DNA from: JAMZMI01 sp964353015
GTDB taxonomy: Bacteria > Bacteroidota > Bacteroidia > Cytophagales > Cyclobacteriaceae
Direction: 5' to 3'
Assembly: GCA_964353015.1 (NCBI GenBank)
Contig: CAYGUA010000025.1
Span: 1 to 64,000, forward strand
DNA: 64,000 bases
The notes below the pieces were generated by a model that saw only the letters and a list, made by a program, of their open reading frames with translations, was not told the origin of the DNA and ran no database searches. Shown here in pieces: positions 26,564-35,267 of this stretch. The stretch's first letter is position 1. Every line of letters starts with the position of its first letter. The translations under genes were made by a program, and so were the position numbers.

Positions 26564-29500
26564 TTAAAATGTAGCGCTTAGACCTAAAGTATATGTTTTG
26601 GCATTCGGATATTGTCGGAATTCATCCGTTTCCGGATCCGTTCCTTTGAAAGGTGTAATCGTGATCAAATTCTGTATATCGGCATATACCCGTAAGTTGG
26701 ATACCTTCTTAATATCTGAAAATGTATAGCCAAGGGTAATATTACGCATTCTCAAAAATGACGCGTCTTCTACATACACACTATTATTTGCAAAACCGCC
26801 GAGAATTCCGTCAGCACCAGGTACAGTGCCTGAAGGATTTTCTGGTGTCCAGCGATTAAGCACTGCTCTTGATTTATTAAACCCTTCGGTGATGTCATCA
26901 ACATCCTCGAGATAGGCTCTTGTGTAGTTCATTTTTTTGCGACCAACAGATCCTTGAAAAAAGAAATTGAGATCGAAGTTTTTGTAATTAAATGTGTTGT
27001 TTACGCCGAATGTGAATTTAGGATCGTAGTTACCAAGTAGTACTCTATCCTCTGGAGTTATAGCTCCATCCTTATTTACATCTTCATATTTGAAGGTTCC
27101 TGGTGATGCAATTGCAACGGCTGATTGATCCGGACTATCATTGATCTCAGCCTGATTTTGGAAGAAGCCCAAGACCCGATAACCATAAATTCCACCTAAA
27201 GGACCATTCTCAACAGCAATTTGCTTTCCTTCAGGATAAAAACCTGCGCGATCTTTCCATTGATTCTTATTTAAACCATAATTCAAAGAGGAAGTCCATT
27301 CAAATTCACCAACCATATTTTTTGATGTCAATGAAAATTCAATCCCACGATTTCTAATACTACCAGCATTTACCGTCACTGCATCAAAACCTGCAGTTCC
27401 TGGCAATTGAAAGTCTAAGAGAACATCAGTAGTTACCTTTGCATATACATCCAATGATCCAAATATTCTGCTGTCCAATACCGCAAAATCGACACCCAAA
27501 TTGAGCTGTGTAGTCGTTTCCCATTTCAAATCCGGATTGTCTGGTCGGAGTGCGGCAAGTCCTTGAATAGGAACTCCCCCAATGACAGTCCTTCTGGTGA
27601 CATTGTAGAGAGATTGCGAACGTTTGTTTCCTATCTCCTGATTTCCGATTTGACCATAACTTGCTCTTAATTTCAATTCCTCAATGAATGAAGAATTGAA
27701 AAAGCTTTCATTATGAATTTTCCAGGCCACTGCTCCCGATGGGAAATAACCCCACTTATTATTTGGACCAAATTTCGTAGAACCATCAGCTCTAAAACTG
27801 AATGTAAAGAGAAAGCGATCATTATAAGAATAGTTTACTCTTGCCAAATATGAAAGCAATCTTGACCGCTCTTTCCAAGGAACTGTACTAAGCGTATCTG
27901 CATTTTGAATCTTAGAAAAATCAGTGGTTTGATCCGCAAAATTGACGAAAAAACTTGATGTGCCTTCCATATCAAACTGTTGGAAAGTGGAACCTCCCAA
28001 TATGGTTAATCGACTATTATTTTTTAACTCTTTATCATATGTTAGGGTGAATTCTGACAATGTACTCCAACTATCCGTCTTGCCTACCTCGCCCTCACCA
28101 TTTGCCTGCTCACCTCGAATCACTGAAAGTGGTACCAGGGCTTCACGCTCGGAATGTGATTGATCACGACCAAAATTGATTTTGGCTTTCAACCCCGAGG
28201 CAATTTCATATTGCACAAAAGCCGTCCCCAGTATTCTATTGGTATTGATCTGGTCGTCGATATCCAATAAAGAGACAGGGTTTGGTATCAAAGTTCTTAC
28301 TGGATGCACTGAAAAATCTCCATTTGCATCTCGAACAGGAAGAAGAGGCGACCAATTTCTTGTATTGTCGAAAAGCCCTCCGAACTCTGCCCCACCAGAA
28401 TTAGCTCCAAATGGCACTTGCCTGTCATTTGTTCTGGAAAAAAGTACGCTTACTCCTGTATTGAGTTTGCCTTTGCTGTAGTCAACATTTGTTCTTCCTC
28501 CAATTCTTTCTAATGCCGATACATCCGCTATCCCTTTATGCTGATAGTAATTTGCTGAAGCGTAATATCTCAAGTTTTTGATGCTCCCATTTGCACCTAT
28601 TTGCTGCTGATGGATGGTACCAATTCTGGTAATTTCATCAATCCAGTTCGTACCTTCGCCAGCTTTATTGATTTGAGCAGACGAATAAATTGGGTCTCCC
28701 GACGGGTTTTTGTTTAGAAAAACCTCATTAGAAACCTGGGCGAACTCGCTAGCATTCAACATTTCATAATCTCGATCCAATTGCTGAATGCTGAATGAAG
28801 AACTGTAATCCATCACCAGCTTTTTTGATGCACCGCGCTTAGTGGTAATTAACACCACACCATTGGCACCTCTGGCACCATATATTGCCGTGGCAGAGGC
28901 ATCTTTTAATATTTCTATAGATACAATATCCTGTGGATTGATCCCATTCAGCGGGTTTCTCGGAGGTGAAGATCGGTGGCGTGAGGACGAGCCTGGTTGC
29001 ACATTATCGCTAGAAACCGGAAATCCATCGATTACATAAAGAGGACCATTTGCACCGAGTACGGAAGAAGCACCTCTTATCTTCACATCAAAACCTCCTC
29101 CAGGCTGAGCACTGGTCTGAGTGAGCACCACTCCCGGGGCTGTGCTCTGAAGTAAATTACTCACAGACACCACGGGTCCGGGGTTCATATCTGCTTTTCT
29201 AATAGAAGCCACTGAACCTGTGATATCACTTTTTTTCTGGGTACCATATCCTACCACAATTACTTCATCCAGGGCCTTCATGTCGAGATCAAGTAGCACC
29301 TCAATTAAGTTTGAAGTACCTACTGCCATTTCCTTCCTTATAAATCCCACATAGGTAATAACCAGTATATCACCCTCAGCCGCTGCAAGGGAGAACATTC
29401 CGTCAATGTCCGTAATGGTTCCGTTTGTAGATCCTTTAACCATGACCGTAGCACCAGGTAATCCTTGACTGTCTTCTGATGAGACCACTTTACCTTCGAT

Positions 29501-29590
29501 TTGGGTTTGTCCAAATGTGACCAATGTGTAAAGCATTAAAAATGAAAACAGGGTAATTCTAGTCCACCCTTTAAAAATTCTTTGTAGCAT
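26564..29590 (-). CDS. SusC/RagA-family TonB-linked outer-membrane transporter
   Basis: 1008 aa. Signal peptide (~1-27), a carboxypeptidase-like regulatory domain (LPGATVMVKGSTNGTITD, ~42-115), a plug domain starting DEVIVVGYGTQKKSDITGSV near residue 120, then a 22-strand barrel ending in an aromatic (SATF). It imports oligosaccharides across the outer membrane with TonB energy and works with the SusD encoded next. There is no extra N-terminal signalling (STN) domain, consistent with control by the hybrid sensor rather than an anti-sigma factor. Confidence 0.95.
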   Translation of the reverse strand: MLQRIFKGWTRITLFSFLMLYTLVTFGQTQIEGKVVSSEDSQGLPGATVMVKGSTNGTITDIDGMFSLAAAEGDILVITYVGFIRKEMAVGTSNLIEVLLDLDMKALDEVIVVGYGTQKKSDITGSVASIRKADMNPGPVVSVSNLLQSTAPGVVLTQTSAQPGGGFDVKIRGASSVLGANGPLYVIDGFPVSSDNVQPGSSSRHRSSPPRNPLNGINPQDIVSIEILKDASATAIYGARGANGVVLITTKRGASKKLVMDYSSSFSIQQLDRDYEMLNASEFAQVSNEVFLNKNPSGDPIYSSAQINKAGEGTNWIDEITRIGTIHQQQIGANGSIKNLRYYASANYYQHKGIADVSALERIGGRTNVDYSKGKLNTGVSVLFSRTNDRQVPFGANSGGAEFGGLFDNTRNWSPLLPVRDANGDFSVHPVRTLIPNPVSLLDIDDQINTNRILGTAFVQYEIASGLKAKINFGRDQSHSEREALVPLSVIRGEQANGEGEVGKTDSWSTLSEFTLTYDKELKNNSRLTILGGSTFQQFDMEGTSSFFVNFADQTTDFSKIQNADTLSTVPWKERSRLLSYLARVNYSYNDRFLFTFSFRADGSTKFGPNNKWGYFPSGAVAWKIHNESFFNSSFIEELKLRASYGQIGNQEIGNKRSQSLYNVTRRTVIGGVPIQGLAALRPDNPDLKWETTTQLNLGVDFAVLDSRIFGSLDVYAKVTTDVLLDFQLPGTAGFDAVTVNAGSIRNRGIEFSLTSKNMVGEFEWTSSLNYGLNKNQWKDRAGFYPEGKQIAVENGPLGGIYGYRVLGFFQNQAEINDSPDQSAVAIASPGTFKYEDVNKDGAITPEDRVLLGNYDPKFTFGVNNTFNYKNFDLNFFFQGSVGRKKMNYTRAYLEDVDDITEGFNKSRAVLNRWTPENPSGTVPGADGILGGFANNSVYVEDASFLRMRNITLGYTFSDIKKVSNLRVYADIQNLITITPFKGTDPETDEFRQYPNAKTYTLGLSATF

Positions 29591-29799
29591 CCACCTTATA
29601 TTTTAGAAAATATTCAACAGGTTGAAAAGCAGAAATGTGAACAGACAAAATAGTCCTAATACAGTCAGGCCAATCTTTAAAACACTTCTTTTCATTTTCA
29701 ACTGATTTTATTCCAAAAGTCCTCAGTATGTACAACTTTGAGGTCGAGAAAATCAGCAATCACAGGGGGGATTTTCAGACGAATAGCTTCTCGAAACGT

Positions 29800-32700
29800 T
29801 TATTCTGGATTTCTTGCGAATTCGCTTGGTGACACCCCAAATTTCTTTTTGAAAATTTGACTGAAATACTTTTTATCAGAAAACCCAACTTTATAACAGG
29901 TCTCAGCCACGGTGAATTTATATTTCCCCAGAATATCGGCAGCCTGCTGCAGCCTATAGTCTCTGATGAATTCGACAAGATTGTATCCGGTAAGCGCTTT
30001 TATTTTTTTATAAACTACTGAGTGACTCATGCCCATTTCTGCGGCAATGACCTCAGCATTCAATTCCGAATTATCCAAATTGCTTTGAATCACTTTTACC
30101 AAATCTTTCAAGAAACGTTCATCCGGTGTGGTCAGATTTAAATCACTCGGTCTGGTTGCCAACTCATTTCTAATTTGATTGGTAAGAATCAAACGAGATT
30201 TGAGCATGTTTTCAATACGAGATATCAAAATAGCCGAATCGAATGGTTTGGTAATGTAATCATCAGCACCTGTCTCAAATCCCTCTTTCTTGAATAGCGT
30301 ACCAGTTCGCGCAGTAAGAAGGATGATCGGGATGTGACTGGTAGTAGAAGATTGTTTCAATTTCCGGGTCAGGGTTATACCATCCATCTCAGGCATCATT
30401 ACATCAGAGACTATCAGATCAGGCAATTTATCATGGATCAGCTCATATGCTTCCAACCCGTTAGTGGCTTCAGTCACTTCAAATCTGGAAGAAAGAATAT
30501 TCTTTAAGAAATTTCTTATGTCGAGATTGTCTTCGACAATCATAATTTCAGCGTCGTACTTTTTAAAAGACTCTTCTTCAGGTTCAGGATTTTTCGAAGC
30601 GGTATAACCAGCGATCGCGTTGCTGTTTTGAAATTTTGGGATGAAGTCCTGCTGCTCAAAGTGATCAGACCCAGACCGAAGTTTAACTATAAAACTACTT
30701 CCGCTACTTATATCACTCTCCACAGACACCTCGCCGTGATGAAGATTAGTGATATCCTGCACAATTGAAAGCCCAATACCAAAGCCGTTTCTATTGGTTT
30801 CTGGATCGTTTTCATTTTGATAAAACCGCTTGAATACGTTTTCAATCTCCTCAGGGGGAATTCCATGACCAGTATCTTTTACAATAGCCTCAACAAATCC
30901 TTCATTTTGGTTGATAATAAACTCAATACTCCCCCCAGAAGGCGTATTCTTAAAAGCATTGGAGATCAGGTTAAAGAAAACTTTTTCGAGTTGATCCCGG
31001 TCATACCACACCAATATCTCTTCCAATTCGGATTTAAAATGATAATCAATGCCATTTGCATCCGCTTTGTTGAGAAATGACAAGAATATCTCTTTACAAA
31101 AAACAACGAAATTGCCCTGCGCTACTTTTAGCTTTATTCCTCCTTCATCCAATTTTCTGAAATCCAATAATTCGTTGACAAGTTGGATCAAGTGATTGCC
31201 ATTATTTCGAAGATTGTTTATCGAATTGCTCAGACTTTTGGAAGCGCCAGCCTTAACAGCCATTTGCTCAATTTCACCGATAATTAGCGTAAGTGGCGTC
31301 CTGATTTCGTGAGAAACGTTCACGAAAAAACGCTGTTTGATATTGCTTATCTCGAATTCTTTTTCTCTGCCAATTTTTTCAATCATGAGTTGATTCTTGA
31401 CCCTTTCGAGACTAATAGAAAACCTTCGGAAAGCGTAGAGAAGCCCTAAAAAAACCAAAGCAAAAATCGAATAGGCCCACCATGTTTTCCACCACGGATT
31501 GAGAATTCTAAAGCGGAAATTTTCCTCAAATAGCGAAGTAGAATTCCTAACCTTAAATTCGTAATTCCCAGGTTTCAAATCAGCAAAGGTCATCGCCCGC
31601 TCGCGACCAACACTGATCCATTCAGGGTTAATTGGATCTAGCAGGATTTCATAAGTCTCTTCTCGTGAGCTAGGGTATGTAGGAGTGGCATATCTGAAAG
31701 TAATCAGGTTTTGGTCATAACTCAATTCGAGCAATTCATGGCCAGTGAGTGAAGCTACATCCTCATTAATCGAGCGGTTGAGAATTTTCACCTCCAGCAG
31801 CTCGACTTCTTTAGATATATGAATGTCAATATCTTCTGGTTTGAAGGAAATAACTCCATCAGTGCCTCCAAAATACAATCTACCTGAATCATCGGAGCTG
31901 GCTGCATTGATGTGAAATTGCTGTGGCGGCACAGGTAGCTCCTGAATTTTTTCATGATCTGATATTTTGATGATGCGCTCGCTAGTAGATAACCAGATAT
32001 CATCATTATCTGATGAAGACAGTATTGAAAAAATGTTTGAGTTATTTGAAAGCTTGTCACTTAAAATTGGCTTGGCGGATGAATATGGTGGTTCGGAAAA
32101 ATGAAGGCCTTCACCCCAAGTGCCTAACCATATTCCCGACTTACTTGATCCTATGGACACCACATTTTTAATATGAGATAAAATTGGCTGAATGTTATGG
32201 TCTGAAGTTCTATAAATAAATATGCCCTGCCCAAATGTGCCTACCAGAATTTCATCCTCGCTAATTCGTTTCAGAACTACAACATCTACCGGCTGATCAT
32301 TTCTTGTTCCGGTTTTTTTAATCAATCCAGTCTTTTCGTCATATAAATTCAGTCCTCCTCCCCAGGTTGCTATTAAAAATTGACTCTCGCTTATTTTCTC
32401 TACATCCCGAACATCATCATGACTCAATCCTGACGCGGAGGTAATGTGTTTCACTTCACCGTTTTTCTTATTTTCGACGATAAACAAACCAGACTGAAAT
32501 GTGCCGATCCAATACTTGTCATTGAATTTGTCTATAAACTGAACATATGCGTCTGACGGAATCAATTTTGAAAAATCTCTTTTGAGATTACCCGATTCTT
32601 CTATGGACAGTCCCAAGCCATCTGTTCCAAGCCAAAGTGTGTTATCATCAATGAAAATATTCAAAACACCAGACTCTTCTGATCCTTTGAAATCGCTATA

Positions 32701-33678
32701 AATAAACTGAAGATTCTCAAGCCTCCGATCTATGACGCTGATTCCATCCCAAGCAGTTCCAAACCATAAATTACCATCTCTGTCCTCAAAACAGTTTTGA
32801 ACTGCATTGCTTACTAAGGAATTCACCATCGCTGATCGATGCACATAGTTGGTAGTCTCGTCCTCATTAATTTTATAAATACCATGACCATCAGTACCGA
32901 CCCAAAAGGCACCATGTTTATCGACCATAATATCTCTTATGTCCAAGGCTTCAATGGGATGCCGACTGATTAATTCTGTCTCTTTATTAAAAACAAGCAA
33001 ACCATATTGGCGCGTACCGATGAATAGATTGTCATCATTTATTGGATAAATTTTTTGAATAGTCAGTCCAGGCCATTGATCGGCCAATGAATATGAAATA
33101 TATGAGCCATCTGATTCCAATAGGAATAAATCTCCATAGTCCTTGCCAATCCATAAGGATTTTTTTTGAATGGCTATCGCCGTGACATTCTTAGAAATCT
33201 CCGGCGACAGATTCGTAATTTTTGATGGATTGAATAGATTGATTGAAGTGATTCCTCGATCGGAAAGTACCCACAGAGTTGAATCTTTGCTTAAAAGAAT
33301 CGAGCCAATTCTGCCTCCAATTCTTTCATCATGAAACCGTGTAATTTTCTGGGTAGAAAAATCCATTTGATGTAATCCACCCCCATAAGTACCAATCCAT
33401 AATTGACCGAAAAAATCAACTAAAAGCTCAGAAATATCATTTGAAGTAATCCCTGAATTCCCAGTATGGTAATGTACAATGTCATGGCCGTCATACCTAT
33501 TTATCCCTTGTTTGGTCCCAATCCAAATCAAACCCTGCTCGTCTTGAACAATGCTTGTCACAGAACCTGAGGTTAAACCATCCCTTCTTGATAGGTTATA
33601 AAACCTTTCGTGGCTTTGAGCATAACCTGCGGCAAGCTCTATGAAAAACACAAAAAAGAAAAGAAGTCTAATTATCAT
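29800..33678 (-). CDS. Hybrid two-component system regulator of the galactan locus
   Basis: 1292 aa, one polypeptide spanning the inner membrane. Signal peptide 1-21; residues ~25-640 are two-component propeller repeats (IWIGT.QGINRYDG-type units) forming two beta-propellers; a Y_Y_Y domain (~640-705); a membrane segment ~715-735; histidine kinase with phospho-acceptor His790 (VSHEIRTP) and ATP site (NAFKNTPSGG, DTGHGIP, GFGIGLSIV); receiver domain with Asp1092 (VSDVMMPEMDG); AraC-type helix-turn-helix ~1200-1290. In Bacteroidota such sensors bind a signature oligosaccharide and switch on the adjacent susCD. It lies directly upstream of susC. Confidence 0.95.
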   Translation of the reverse strand: MIIRLLFFFVFFIELAAGYAQSHERFYNLSRRDGLTSGSVTSIVQDEQGLIWIGTKQGINRYDGHDIVHYHTGNSGITSNDISELLVDFFGQLWIGTYGGGLHQMDFSTQKITRFHDERIGGRIGSILLSKDSTLWVLSDRGITSINLFNPSKITNLSPEISKNVTAIAIQKKSLWIGKDYGDLFLLESDGSYISYSLADQWPGLTIQKIYPINDDNLFIGTRQYGLLVFNKETELISRHPIEALDIRDIMVDKHGAFWVGTDGHGIYKINEDETTNYVHRSAMVNSLVSNAVQNCFEDRDGNLWFGTAWDGISVIDRRLENLQFIYSDFKGSEESGVLNIFIDDNTLWLGTDGLGLSIEESGNLKRDFSKLIPSDAYVQFIDKFNDKYWIGTFQSGLFIVENKKNGEVKHITSASGLSHDDVRDVEKISESQFLIATWGGGLNLYDEKTGLIKKTGTRNDQPVDVVVLKRISEDEILVGTFGQGIFIYRTSDHNIQPILSHIKNVVSIGSSKSGIWLGTWGEGLHFSEPPYSSAKPILSDKLSNNSNIFSILSSSDNDDIWLSTSERIIKISDHEKIQELPVPPQQFHINAASSDDSGRLYFGGTDGVISFKPEDIDIHISKEVELLEVKILNRSINEDVASLTGHELLELSYDQNLITFRYATPTYPSSREETYEILLDPINPEWISVGRERAMTFADLKPGNYEFKVRNSTSLFEENFRFRILNPWWKTWWAYSIFALVFLGLLYAFRRFSISLERVKNQLMIEKIGREKEFEISNIKQRFFVNVSHEIRTPLTLIIGEIEQMAVKAGASKSLSNSINNLRNNGNHLIQLVNELLDFRKLDEGGIKLKVAQGNFVVFCKEIFLSFLNKADANGIDYHFKSELEEILVWYDRDQLEKVFFNLISNAFKNTPSGGSIEFIINQNEGFVEAIVKDTGHGIPPEEIENVFKRFYQNENDPETNRNGFGIGLSIVQDITNLHHGEVSVESDISSGSSFIVKLRSGSDHFEQQDFIPKFQNSNAIAGYTASKNPEPEEESFKKYDAEIMIVEDNLDIRNFLKNILSSRFEVTEATNGLEAYELIHDKLPDLIVSDVMMPEMDGITLTRKLKQSSTTSHIPIILLTARTGTLFKKEGFETGADDYITKPFDSAILISRIENMLKSRLILTNQIRNELATRPSDLNLTTPDERFLKDLVKVIQSNLDNSELNAEVIAAEMGMSHSVVYKKIKALTGYNLVEFIRDYRLQQAADILGKYKFTVAETCYKVGFSDKKYFSQIFKKKFGVSPSEFARNPE

Positions 33679-33707
33679 CCCTGAACATAACTATTTTTTA
33701 GTGAAGC

Positions 33708-33732
33708 AAAAAAGGGGCATCTGCCCCCTTTT
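33708..33732 (-). terminator. Terminator between the lipoprotein and sensor genes
   Basis: GGGGC (33714-33718) pairs with GCCCC (33723-33727), flanked by A/T runs; on the minus strand it ends in six T. It sits 40 bp after the lipoprotein stop and 30 bp before the sensor start, so the lipoprotein is probably a separate transcript from the sensor. Confidence 0.8.
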
Positions 33733-33772
33733 CCTAATTCCCATCTATAACTAACAATGGACTACTACTCTA

Positions 33773-34957
33773 TTACTCAATATCTACAATTCTTAGATTG
33801 CGGAAATAAATAGCGTTTGCTGATTGGCCATCACCATATCCTCCTCCAGCAACTATTTTTATAGCATCGATTTCACTTGCATTGGCTACACCATCATTGC
33901 CAGCTGCGCCAAAGAAATTAGCTACACTTTCCAAGTACAATTCATCAAATCTCAAGGTAGTCCAAACATTGGCTTCCGTTAAATATTCTTTATAACCTAT
34001 AAACATGCCACCACCATCTGGATTAAATCTATGAACATCATGCTTAGTGAGCATAAGAAAAAAGGAATAGCCTTTAGTTCTATCAGAACCAAATGGAGCC
34101 TCCTCTCCCACTGTAGGTGCTGCACCTGTCATTTCACTAAAAGCAATACTTGAATCATCATAATACACATCAATCTCAACTACTTTCGTACCAGCAGTTA
34201 AGCCTGTTCTCTCCGCATTTACTTGTGGAAGTGCTTCAACAATTGCCTGATCAATATGAGTCCCAAAATCAAACATGATGTGTGACCAACCTGCTGTTCC
34301 CCAAGGAGCCGGATCCTTTACGATTTTCATTGCTTTACCCTGATATTCAAGAGGAGCATTCGCATCTGGATTAGCTATTCCTGTTTGAATTGTAAACTGA
34401 TTGTTTACATTTTCAAACGTGGCACTATTGGTTAGGCTTCCATTCACAGCGAATGTGGTGATTACCCTATCCGCATCCCAATAATCAGGATCCACACTTG
34501 ATAGCGCAACACTATTGCCTTCTGCTCCAGCAAAATCTGCAAGTAAAAAGCCAGGATCACCAACGCCTTCTACAACGACAGTCAAACTTTCTGATGTAGT
34601 GCCTCGTGAATCTTCTACAACAAAAATCAAATTGATTGAACCAGCTGCACCTGGTGTGAACTCATGTTCAAAAGTATCTGTAGTTTCTCCCTGTGAATAT
34701 GTTTTTATGTTATCACCATTCAAGAGTACACTACTTAATCCCGCTTCAGCTTCTACCTGTATTGTAAAAGAGATTGGGCTAGCCACCAAAACTTGCAGAT
34801 TACTTAAATCAGTCGGCGAGGTTATTGCAATAGTCGGGTCAGCAAAGTTTTCCGCTGTTGGCTCATCGTCTCCACATGAAGAAATCACCATCAATGATCC
34901 CAGAATCAATAAGAATCCGATTCTGTTCCAATTCCTGAGTAAACTTTTCATTCTCAT
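33773..34957 (-). CDS. Ig-like/jelly-roll lipoprotein, candidate surface glycan-binding protein
   Basis: 394 aa from the ATG at 34957, which best places the lipoprotein signal (LMVISSC); in-frame ATGs at 34981 and 34951 are alternatives. After the Cys come an Ig-like domain (~35-125, PTIAITSPTDLSNL...SLTVVVEG) and a larger beta-sandwich (~130-395) rich in Gly, Asp and aromatics, like carbohydrate-binding modules. No catalytic motif is seen. The locus lacks a SusE/SusF-type gene after susD, so this may fill the surface glycan-binding role; that is inference. It is divergent from the GH2 gene. Confidence 0.6.
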   Translation of the reverse strand: MRMKSLLRNWNRIGFLLILGSLMVISSCGDDEPTAENFADPTIAITSPTDLSNLQVLVASPISFTIQVEAEAGLSSVLLNGDNIKTYSQGETTDTFEHEFTPGAAGSINLIFVVEDSRGTTSESLTVVVEGVGDPGFLLADFAGAEGNSVALSSVDPDYWDADRVITTFAVNGSLTNSATFENVNNQFTIQTGIANPDANAPLEYQGKAMKIVKDPAPWGTAGWSHIMFDFGTHIDQAIVEALPQVNAERTGLTAGTKVVEIDVYYDDSSIAFSEMTGAAPTVGEEAPFGSDRTKGYSFFLMLTKHDVHRFNPDGGGMFIGYKEYLTEANVWTTLRFDELYLESVANFFGAAGNDGVANASEIDAIKIVAGGGYGDGQSANAIYFRNLRIVDIE

Positions 34958-35267
34958 AGTTTTAAAATTTTTCGTTAGCATTGTTTAATCCTGGAAGTCC
35001 AGGGTTCATAGTTTGTGTTTGACAAATGTCACTGATTGGCAAATGAGATGATTCCTATAAATTCATCAAAGGAGGTGGGTGTTTTCAACAATTTTCATCA
35101 ACTCTCGCATTTTCAAAATGAGATATTTAGCCATTCGATTCTTCTTAGGGGTCATGTTATCTTTTTTGATCCGACGATTTTACATACCCTGAATGAAGAA
35201 AACACAAGACATGATATAGAGGTAAAAAAAGGAGCTTTGAGCTTATTATAATCCAATCATGCACCAA
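34958..35267. other. Divergent intergenic region, lipoprotein / GH2
   Basis: A 310-bp gap that must hold both promoters. I find no exact TAnnTTTG on either strand, which fits activator-dependent promoters controlled by the hybrid sensor. A 71-codon frame at 35036-35251 has no recognisable features and is not called. Confidence 0.4.

Noticed and set aside
29571..29759. 62-codon minus-strand frame overlapping the susC start
   Set aside because: Overlaps the start of susC in another frame and has no family features.
34515..34988. 157-codon plus-strand frame over the Ig-like lipoprotein
   Set aside because: Lies opposite a gene with a clear lipoprotein signal and domains; composition is Ser/Pro/Thr-rich as expected of an antisense frame.
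35036..35251. 71-codon frame upstream of the GH2 gene
   Set aside because: No homology by eye, no initiation context, lies in the divergent promoter region.
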